Assembly: GCA_026989405.1 (NCBI GenBank)
Contig: JALSJL010000457.1
Coordinates: 1 to 9,484 of the forward strand
From: Marinosulfonomonas sp.
Lineage (GTDB): Bacteria > Pseudomonadota > Alphaproteobacteria > Rhodobacterales > Rhodobacteraceae
Direction of reading: 5' to 3'
Length of the DNA stretch: 9,484 bases
Below, piece after piece: positions 4,725 through 9,484 of the stretch. The notes beneath the pieces are model-generated. The model did not search any database. It was not told where the DNA came from and saw only the letters and a list, made by a program, of their open reading frames with translations. Position 1 is the first letter of the stretch; each line of letters begins with the position of its first letter. The position numbers and the translations under genes were made by a program.

Positions 4725-6119
4725 TTACCTGGTGATGATTTCCGGCCCCATCACCGCATTTGGCAAGACGGTCGAGATCCAGGGCACATAGGTGATCAGG
4801 ATCAGAAACACGAAGAGCACGGCCAGAAACGGCAAGGCCGCCTTCACCACGGACATCATCGGCATGCCCGCAACCCCCGATGTGACAAACAGGTTCAGCC
4901 CCACCGGGGGCGTGATCATCCCGATTTCCATGTTCACCACCATGATGATCCCGAGGTGAATCGGGTCGATCCCCAGTTCGATCGCAATCGGAAAGACCAA
5001 CGGCGCCACGATCACCAGCAGGCCGGACGGCTCCATGAATTGTCCGCCGATCAGCAGGATGATGTTCACGACCACAAGAAACATCACCGGACCGAAACCG
5101 GCGCTCAGCATGGCGCCGGCCACTTGTTGCGGCACCTGTTCTTCTGTCAGGACGTGTTTCAGAATCAACGCGTTGGCGATGACAAACATCAGCATGACGG
5201 TCAGCTTGCCGGCCTCGAACAGCGTGTGACGGGTGTCGCGGTGGAAAAACGCCGTGACCAGCGCTTTGGGTTTTTCCAGCAGCGTCAGGTTTGGCCGCCC
5301 CTCCGGCGTCGCCAACGGCCCCATGTCGCGGTAGACGAAGGCCGACACCAGAAAGGCATAGACAGCGGCGACGGCGGCGGCCTCGGTCGGGGTGAAGATG
5401 GCGCCGGTCACGCCGGGGATGCCGTAGATACCGACCATGATGATGGCAATCAGCATCAGCCCCCAGAAGGCGTCGGCAAAGCTCTCGGCCGCTTCGCCCC
5501 AGCCCAGCCATTCACCCTTGGGCATGTTCTTGACGCGCGCCATCACATAGATCGCCACCATCAGCATCACGCCGGCCAGGATGCCGGGGATGACGCCGGC
5601 CAGGAACATGCGCCCCACCGACACCTCGACAGCGGCCGCATAGACCACCATCACGATCGACGGTGGAATGAGGATGCCCAATGTGCCGGCATTACAGATC
5701 ACGCCGGCGGCGAATTCCTTGGTGTAGCCCGCCTCTTTCATCGCCGCGATGACGATCGAGCCGATGGCCACCACGGTGGCCGGAGACGACCCGGACAATG
5801 CCGCGAACAACATGCAGGCGAAAACCCCGGCAATGGCGAGGCCGCCGCGGAAATGGCCGACCATGGCGATGGAAAAGCGGATGATCCGCCGAGCCACGCC
5901 GCCGGTGGACATGAAGGACGAGGCCAGGATGAAGAACGGGATCGCCAGAAGCGTGGCGTGACCTTCAAAGGCGGAAAACAGCGTCTGCGCGACCGCGGCA
6001 AGAGAGGTGTCGGAATAAACCAGCAAGAACAGGATGGAGGACATGCCAAGCGCGACGGCAATCGGCACGCCGATCATCATCATGCCGATGACCATGGCGA
6101 AAAGAATTGCGACGCTCAT
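4725..6119 (-). CDS. dctM: TRAP transporter large permease subunit (12-TM type)
   Basis: This 464-aa protein is hydrophobic throughout and forms the transport channel of a sodium-driven TRAP system in the inner membrane. DctM-family signatures are GSSPATVVAIGSI (110-122), GTLGILIPPSI (146-156), TPTEAAAVAAVYA (243-255) and MEIGMITPPVGLNLFV (397-412). The PP-containing hairpin segments correspond to the Na+/substrate-coordinating re-entrant regions of the family. The start MSVAILFAM is chosen because it lies 1 bp after the dctQ stop, with a GGGGG purine run 8 nt upstream. The longer frame to 6164 would overlap dctQ with a non-family sequence. Family members are usually 425 to 445 aa. The extra length here is a hydrophilic stretch at about 268-300 (PEGRPN...HRDTRHT), probably a cytoplasmic loop. 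It is the last gene of the dctPQM operon. Confidence 0.93.
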   Translation of the reverse strand: MSVAILFAMVIGMMMIGVPIAVALGMSSILFLLVYSDTSLAAVAQTLFSAFEGHATLLAIPFFILASSFMSTGGVARRIIRFSIAMVGHFRGGLAIAGVFACMLFAALSGSSPATVVAIGSIVIAAMKEAGYTKEFAAGVICNAGTLGILIPPSIVMVVYAAAVEVSVGRMFLAGVIPGILAGVMLMVAIYVMARVKNMPKGEWLGWGEAAESFADAFWGLMLIAIIMVGIYGIPGVTGAIFTPTEAAAVAAVYAFLVSAFVYRDMGPLATPEGRPNLTLLEKPKALVTAFFHRDTRHTLFEAGKLTVMLMFVIANALILKHVLTEEQVPQQVAGAMLSAGFGPVMFLVVVNIILLIGGQFMEPSGLLVIVAPLVFPIAIELGIDPIHLGIIMVVNMEIGMITPPVGLNLFVTSGVAGMPMMSVVKAALPFLAVLFVFLILITYVPWISTVLPNAVMGPEIITR

Positions 6120-6120
6120 A

Positions 6121-6792
6121 TCAGTTGCCCCCGGCCAGTTGCTCGCGCACTTCGGCAATTTCATCCTCGACTTCGTGGCTGGCCACGATCCGGTCGCTCT
6201 TGCCGGTCCAGATCGCTATGGCCGCCTGAACGAAGCGCAAGAGCAGCAGGGCCGAGCCAAGCGGCAGGACCGCGTAGGGAATGAAACGGGGAATTTTCTC
6301 ATACTCCTCGCCATTGTTGAACGCCCCTTCAAGCCAGCGGAGCACCTCCGGCATCGGAATATCGTTGACCTCATACCAGCCCTTTGCCCGAAATTTGTCT
6401 TCGAAGCCCGTGGGAAGCCAGCGCCCTTGTGTGCCTGGAAGGTTGGCGAAATTTGCCCAGTAGTCCCACGACCCCTTCAAGAGCAGCATGGAATAGGCAA
6501 TGCAGATTGCCACGGCGACCAGTGCAAGAATACGCCGGGTGCGCAGGGACAGGATGTTGATCAGGGCATCAACCCCGAGATGGGCGTTTTTCTTGACCGC
6601 ATAGGATGCCCCCAGCAGAACCAGCCAGGCAAAAAGAAACACCGTCGCCTCCAACCCCCAGAGGATGCCGGAGGCGAAGAACTTTCGCAAAATGACATTT
6701 GCAAAGGTGATCAGGGTCATCGCACCGAGGATCAGTGCGATCAGGTTTTCTTCCAGCCTGTCCAGAAAACTCTCGCCGGTTTCATGGCTCAT
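6121..6792 (-). CDS. dctQ: TRAP transporter small permease subunit (4-TM type)
   Basis: This 223-aa membrane protein pairs with DctM. Four predicted membrane helices lie at about 16-36, 46-66, 88-106 and 171-195. The conserved block between TM2 and TM3, GASYAVKKNAHLGVDALI (61-78), is the DctQ signature. A hydrophilic periplasmic stretch of about 65 residues (about 107-170, with PGTQGRWLPTGF) separates TM3 and TM4. Many DctQ proteins are about 160 to 180 aa. The long TM3-TM4 loop and the length above 220 fit the C4-dicarboxylate subgroup such as Rhodobacter DctQ. The start at 6792 is supported by AGGGGG at 6799-6804, 6 nt upstream; the longer frame to 6855 adds an Arg/Gly-rich non-family leader covering the intergenic hairpin. 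It is separated from dctM by 1 bp and from dctP by 101 bp. Confidence 0.92.
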   Translation of the reverse strand: MSHETGESFLDRLEENLIALILGAMTLITFANVILRKFFASGILWGLEATVFLFAWLVLLGASYAVKKNAHLGVDALINILSLRTRRILALVAVAICIAYSMLLLKGSWDYWANFANLPGTQGRWLPTGFEDKFRAKGWYEVNDIPMPEVLRWLEGAFNNGEEYEKIPRFIPYAVLPLGSALLLLRFVQAAIAIWTGKSDRIVASHEVEDEIAEVREQLAGGN

Positions 6793-6827
6793 GATCTGCC
6801 CCCTATGCCCCCATTGCCTGACCCGTC

Positions 6828-6859
6828 GGGGCGGGCCCGCCAAGGCCCGTCCCATTTTT
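6828..6859 (+). terminator. GC-rich hairpin in the dctP-dctQ spacer, terminator-like on the plus strand
   Basis: GGGGCGGGC (6828-6836) pairs with GCCCGTCCC (6845-6853) as nine pairs including one G-U, around an 8-nt loop. It is followed by ATTTTTC (6854-6860) on the plus strand, the form of an intrinsic terminator pointing against the dct operon. On the minus-strand dct transcript the same stem has one A-C mismatch and no U-run, so there it is more likely a structural or mRNA-stability element. Confidence 0.45.
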
Positions 6860-6863
6860 CAAA

Positions 6864-6890
6864 TGCGGCTGCCATCAGGTGCAGCCCGCA
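6864..6890 (-). promoter_or_regulatory. Stem-loop just after the dctP stop
   Basis: On the dct transcript, TGCGGGCTGC (6890-6881) pairs with GCAGCCGCA (6872-6864) with one bulged G and an 8-nt loop. It begins 3 nt after the dctP stop codon and is followed by only three U residues, so it is a weak or partial terminator. TRAP operons need more binding protein than permease, and a hairpin here could protect the dctP message from 3' decay or attenuate dctQM. That role is inferred from position. Confidence 0.45.
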
Positions 6891-6893
6891 GGC

Positions 6894-7901
6894 TTACATC
6901 TTTTCGTTGATTGCCTGCGCGGCGTCGATGTTTTCCTGGCCCACGTCGTCGGAAAACTTTTCCCAGACCGGCTTCATCGCATCAACCCATTCCTGGCGCT
7001 GCTCGGGCGTCAGCTGGCGAATGACGCCACCGGCGTCGATGATCGCCTGCTTGGCCGCCTCGTTCACCGCAAAGGCTTCCTTGTTGCGGGTCTCGGTCAC
7101 CTCGTCGAGGATCTGCAGGAACTGCTCGCGCACATCGGCCGGCAGGCTGTCCAGCCAGTCCACGCTGGTCACCACCAGATAATCGATGATGCCGTGGTTG
7201 GTTTCGGTCACGCCGTCCTGCACTTCGAAGAACTTCTTGCCGTAGATGTTCGACCAGGTGTTTTCCTGCCCGTCCACGACGCCCTGCTGCAGCGCGCCAT
7301 AGACTTCGGAAAACGCCATTTTCTGCGGAATGCCGCCAATGGCTTCCATCTGCGCCACCAGCACGTCAGAGCTTTGCACGCGGAACTTCAGGCCCTCGGC
7401 GTCGGACGGATGAATCAACGGCCTGTTGGCGCTCATCTGTTTCATGCCATTGTGCCAGAAGGCCAGGCCCTGGAGGCCGCGGCTCTGCATGCTGTCCTTC
7501 AGCGCCTTGCCGGCGTCAGAGGCCTGAAACGCATCAACCGCGTCGATGTTCTTGAACATGAACGGCAGATCGAACAGGCGGAACTGTTTGGTGAACTTTT
7601 CGAACTTCGACAGAGACGGCGCCGCAAGCTGGACATCTCCTTGAAGAACGGCCTCCAACACCTTGTTATCGTCATAAAGTGTCGAGTTCGGGAAGACCTC
7701 CATACAGGCCTTTCCGTCCATTTCGTTGTTCACCCGTTCCGCCAGCAAGGTCGCGGCGATGCCTTTCGGGTGCTTGTCGGTATTGGTGACGTGGCTGAAC
7801 TTGATGACGATTTCACCGTCGTCGCAGCCCGGAGACGCCATCGCGCCCGCGGCACCGAAGATCAGCGCCGCCGACAGCGCGGTTGTTGTCAGAAATTTCA
7901 T
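6894..7901 (-). CDS. dctP: TRAP transporter periplasmic C4-dicarboxylate-binding protein
   Basis: This 335-aa binding protein captures the substrate in the periplasm and delivers it to DctQM. Residues 1-22 form a Sec signal peptide (positive MKF, hydrophobic core, AMA before Ser23). The mature protein starts SPGCDDGEIVIKFSHVTN, as in Rhodobacter-type DctP. EGLKFRVQSSD (169-179) holds the conserved Arg174 that forms the carboxylate salt bridge in TRAP binding proteins. QQGVVDGQENTWSNIY (205-220) is the second signature, with Asn214. Cys26 and Cys66 could form a disulfide. Resemblance to Rhodobacter and Pseudomonas DctP makes malate, succinate or fumarate the likely substrate, but related carboxylates remain possible. 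GGGAGGAA lies 5 nt before the ATG. It is the first gene of the operon, diverging from the P450. No dctSR two-component genes, the regulators known for R. capsulatus dctPQM, occur in the window. Confidence 0.92.
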   Translation of the reverse strand: MKFLTTTALSAALIFGAAGAMASPGCDDGEIVIKFSHVTNTDKHPKGIAATLLAERVNNEMDGKACMEVFPNSTLYDDNKVLEAVLQGDVQLAAPSLSKFEKFTKQFRLFDLPFMFKNIDAVDAFQASDAGKALKDSMQSRGLQGLAFWHNGMKQMSANRPLIHPSDAEGLKFRVQSSDVLVAQMEAIGGIPQKMAFSEVYGALQQGVVDGQENTWSNIYGKKFFEVQDGVTETNHGIIDYLVVTSVDWLDSLPADVREQFLQILDEVTETRNKEAFAVNEAAKQAIIDAGGVIRQLTPEQRQEWVDAMKPVWEKFSDDVGQENIDAAQAINEKM

Positions 7902-7947
7902 GTCTCTTCCTCCCGGAAATTCAGAGTCTGCCGCCCCTCACCGGGCG

Positions 7948-8000
7948 GTTGGCCCATCAAAACGCAGCAGCCGCCCCGGGGCAAGCGAAAGATGGCCAAC
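7948..8000. repeat. Imperfect inverted repeat in the divergent promoter region
   Basis: GTTGGCCCATC (7948-7958) and GATGGCCAAC (7991-8000) are inverted copies differing by one extra C, separated by 32 bp. The palindrome GCCCCGGGGC (7973-7982) lies near the middle. The pair could be operators bridged by a dimeric regulator or the arms of a leader RNA stem. The function is not shown by the sequence. Confidence 0.35.
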
Positions 8001-8137
8001 TCGGTGAAACTCGCGCTCTTCCCGGCAAAGACCACCTTGGCGCGCACGGCCCTGCCCTGCAGGCAAGGATTTGGCCCGAGCCATGAAACCGGGGCTTGCA
8101 TTCACCGGCGCCACGGGAAACTGTCACGCTGAACCAT

Positions 8138-8145
8138 GGGTGGAG
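8138..8145 (+). promoter_or_regulatory. Ribosome-binding site that decides the P450 start
   Basis: GGGTGGAG lies 4 nt before the ATG at 8150. The earlier in-frame ATG at 8096 has no such site and would add 18 residues unlike P450 N-termini. Confidence 0.55.
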
Positions 8146-8149
8146 CATC

Positions 8150-9346
8150 ATGCAGAAATTCAGCCAGTCCCCGACCGCGCCGGCCTTCGTGCAGGACCCT
8201 TATGCCTTTTATGAGCGGGTCAGAAACAGCGGCGATCCGATGTTTTTCTGGGAAGACTACGACGTTGCAGCGACGGTATCCTATGCACAGGTCTGGGCCA
8301 TTCTGCGCGATCGGCGTTTTGGCCGGGAAGCCCCGCCGGACTGCAGGCCGGCCAGGCCACCGCATCAAAGGGAATTCTGGCAGGTCGAGGACCATTCCCT
8401 GCTGGAACTCGAACCGCCCCGCCACACACGGCTGCGCTCGCTGATCCTTCGCGCTTTCACATCTCGCCGTATTGCGGCCCTGGGACCGGAAATTGAGCAA
8501 CTGGCGCATCAGCTTGTCGAAAGATCGGTCGCGCAAGGGCCCGACTTCGACCTGCTTGACACCTTTGCCCGCCCCCTGCCCGTCATCATCATTGCCCGCC
8601 TTCTGGGGGTTCCCGAAGAGCGCGCCGATGACCTTCTGGCCTGGTCGAATGCCATGGTGGGCATGTATCAGGCAGGGCGCACACACGAGACAGAGCGCGC
8701 GGCAGCGCAGGCGGCGCTCGAGTTTCGCGCCTTCATGCTTGACTATGTCGACTATCGCCGCGCCCGGCCCGCGGATGACCTGATCACCCATCTGATCGCA
8801 GCCGAGGAAGACGGCGAGAAACTTTCAACGGATGAACTGATTTCAACCTGCATCCTGTTGCTCAACGCCGGCCATGAGGCGACGGTCCACACCATCGGCA
8901 ACGGGGTTCACGCGATCCTTGATCATGGCACCCCCCGCGCTGTTCTGGAGCCGGCGTCCATTGACGGTCTGGTCGAGGAAATCCTGCGCTACGACAGCCC
9001 GTTGCACATGTTCCAGAGATGGGCCTATGACGACATCGAGATCGGCCGGCATGTCATCCGGAAAGGTGAAAAGGTTGCCTGCCTTCTGGCCGCCGCCAAC
9101 CGCGATCCCTCGCGCTGGTCGGCCCCGCAGGAATTCGACCCGGCGCGCCCGCTCCAGACCAATGTCGCGTTTGGCGCGGGCGTTCATTTTTGCATCGGCG
9201 CCCCACTGGCAAGGCTGGAGCTGAGAACAGCGCTTCCCGTCCTTTTTCACCGCCTGCCACAGCTGAGGCTGAGCGCCCCGGCGCAGTACGCGCCCAAGTA
9301 TCATTTTCACGGCTTCGAAAGCCTCATGGTCACCACCCGGCCCTGA
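8150..9346 (+). CDS. Cytochrome P450, soluble bacterial type
   Basis: This 398-aa heme-thiolate monooxygenase has no membrane anchor, so it is probably cytoplasmic and depends on a ferredoxin and a reductase. The C-helix region has EPPRHTRLR (88-96). The I-helix reads LLLNAGHEATVHTIGNG, with AGHEAT at 240-245. The K-helix E-x-x-R is E277-R280 in EEILR. NRDPSRW (317-323) and FDPAR (329-333) follow. The heme loop is FGAGVHFCIGAPLAR (341-355), with Cys348 as the axial thiolate ligand. All core elements are intact, so the gene looks functional. One deviation stands out: the residue after the I-helix acid (Glu243) is Ala244, where most P450s have the conserved Thr. The substrate and CYP family cannot be told from sequence alone. 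No redox partner gene lies nearby. The gene diverges from dctP and converges on an Lrp/AsnC regulator gene, ending 1 bp from its stop. Confidence 0.93.
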   Translation: MQKFSQSPTAPAFVQDPYAFYERVRNSGDPMFFWEDYDVAATVSYAQVWAILRDRRFGREAPPDCRPARPPHQREFWQVEDHSLLELEPPRHTRLRSLILRAFTSRRIAALGPEIEQLAHQLVERSVAQGPDFDLLDTFARPLPVIIIARLLGVPEERADDLLAWSNAMVGMYQAGRTHETERAAAQAALEFRAFMLDYVDYRRARPADDLITHLIAAEEDGEKLSTDELISTCILLLNAGHEATVHTIGNGVHAILDHGTPRAVLEPASIDGLVEEILRYDSPLHMFQRWAYDDIEIGRHVIRKGEKVACLLAAANRDPSRWSAPQEFDPARPLQTNVAFGAGVHFCIGAPLARLELRTALPVLFHRLPQLRLSAPAQYAPKYHFHGFESLMVTTRP

Positions 9347-9347
9347 G

Positions 9348-9484
9348 CTACAATGGCAACATTCTGGTCGACTTGATCTCTTCCATTGACAACAGGGCGG
9401 TCACGTTGTGGATTTTGACGTCGGAAATCAGCGCCTGATAAAACGCGTCATAGGCCCGCGCATTGCGGACCACCACTTTCAGAA
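9348..9484 (-). CDS. Lrp/AsnC-family transcriptional regulator (C-terminal end only)
   Basis: On the minus strand, 44 codons read in from the window edge to TAG at 9350-9348. The peptide begins LKVVVRNARAYDAFYQALI, has a VKIHNVTALLSMEEIKSTRMLPL tail, and matches the end of the Lrp/AsnC ligand-binding (RAM/AsnC) domain. Typical features are a 'V-x-DxxAYDxF' helix entry, a strand with T-x-x-x-x, and the closing 'K-x-T-x-LPL' sequence. The N-terminal helix-turn-helix lies outside the window. Such regulators often respond to amino acids, but the target here is unknown. It converges on the P450 gene with a single base between the stop codons. Confidence 0.75.
   Translation of the reverse strand, partial: LKVVVRNARAYDAFYQALISDVKIHNVTALLSMEEIKSTRMLPL

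Larger units (their letters stand above)
7902..8149. promoter_or_regulatory. Divergent intergenic region between dctP and the P450 gene
   Basis: These 248 bp must hold the promoters of both the minus-strand dct operon and the plus-strand P450 gene. I see no convincing -35/-10 or sigma54 (-24/-12) pair on either strand. The region is not convincingly coding: open frames across it lack ribosome-binding sites and family resemblance. It contains an inverted repeat (7948-8000), a GCCCCGGGGC palindrome (7973-7982) and a 6-bp-arm stem (CCGCCC 7931-7936 with GGGCGG 7943-7948) in the presumed dctP leader. Confidence 0.5.

Noticed and set aside
4692..6284. A 530-codon plus-strand open frame antisense to dctM
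   Set aside because: It is extremely rich in His, Asp, Gly and Arg with no domain, and it mirrors a well-supported dctM/dctQ on the other strand. It is a GC-rich shadow frame.
6793..6855. N-terminal extension of DctQ from an upstream ATG
   Set aside because: The extension translates the GC-rich intergenic hairpin and is unlike DctQ N-termini. The ATG at 6792 has a good ribosome-binding site.
8053..8065. TGCC-C-TGCAGGCA near-palindrome in the divergent region
   Set aside because: It is a 12-bp palindrome interrupted by one base with no second copy or promoter alignment. Chance is likely in such GC-rich DNA.
8096..8124. Sigma70 promoter for the P450 starting at TTGCAT
   Set aside because: The hexamer at the correct spacing matches the -10 consensus at only two positions.
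6879..8132. A 417-codon plus-strand open frame antisense to dctP
   Set aside because: The opposite strand encodes a clear DctP with signal peptide and ribosome-binding site. The plus frame has no recognisable fold or start signal.
8096..8149. Upstream ATG extension of the P450
   Set aside because: It has no ribosome-binding site, and the added residues are unlike P450 N-termini. The ATG at 8150 has GGGTGGAG before it.
7902..8149. Sigma54 -24/-12 promoter for dctP (GTTGGCC...CTTGC on the minus strand)
   Set aside because: The distance between the GG and GC elements is 13 bp rather than 10, so the pattern does not fit.

Overview
The window is GC-rich, about 60 to 65 percent by eye, and densely coded. 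Its gene content suggests an alphaproteobacterium of the Rhodobacteraceae / Roseobacter type. The main clues are a DctP closely resembling the Rhodobacter C4-dicarboxylate-binding protein, a valine-catabolism cluster, and a Crp/Fnr regulator next to a DUF2892 protein. No rRNA, tRNA, CRISPR array, insertion sequence or phage gene is visible. The taxonomic call is an inference from protein resemblance, not from a marker gene.

Left part, plus strand (1-4661). The window opens inside the 3' end of a YbdK-type carboxylate-amine ligase (GCS2 family). A 73-bp gap follows, holding a candidate promoter and a strong 14-bp palindrome. Next come three enzymes for consecutive or near-consecutive steps of distal valine degradation: isobutyryl-CoA dehydrogenase (504-1649), 3-hydroxyisobutyryl-CoA hydrolase (1801-2835) and 3-hydroxyisobutyrate dehydrogenase MmsB (2846-3718). 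A Crp/Fnr-family regulator (3715-4374) overlaps mmsB by 4 bp, so it is probably co-transcribed and translationally coupled. A 72-aa DUF2892 membrane protein (4443-4661) follows after a short gap carrying two dyads. A hairpin terminator (4692-4723) separates this group from the convergent transporter operon. The two valine enzymes still needed are the 2-enoyl-CoA hydratase step before the hydrolase and MmsA after MmsB. Neither is in the window.

Middle part, minus strand (4725-7901). This is a complete tripartite TRAP transporter operon, dctP-dctQ-dctM, probably for C4-dicarboxylates. The 101-bp dctP-dctQ spacer carries two tandem hairpins. They could reduce expression of the membrane subunits relative to the binding protein.

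Right part (7902-9484). A 248-bp divergent intergenic region separates dctP from a complete bacterial class-I-type cytochrome P450 (8150-9346, plus). The conserved I-helix threonine of this P450 is replaced by alanine. No ferredoxin or reductase partner is present. The window ends in the C-terminal end of a convergent Lrp/AsnC-family regulator (9348-9484, minus), which begins 1 bp after the P450 stop.

Overall this looks like ordinary metabolic and transport chromosome. I do not see an undescribed multi-gene system. The points most worth a second look are the regulatory palindromes, the Crp/Fnr gene embedded in the valine operon, a 52-codon ORF bridging two valine genes, the hairpin pair in the dct operon, and the atypical P450 I-helix.
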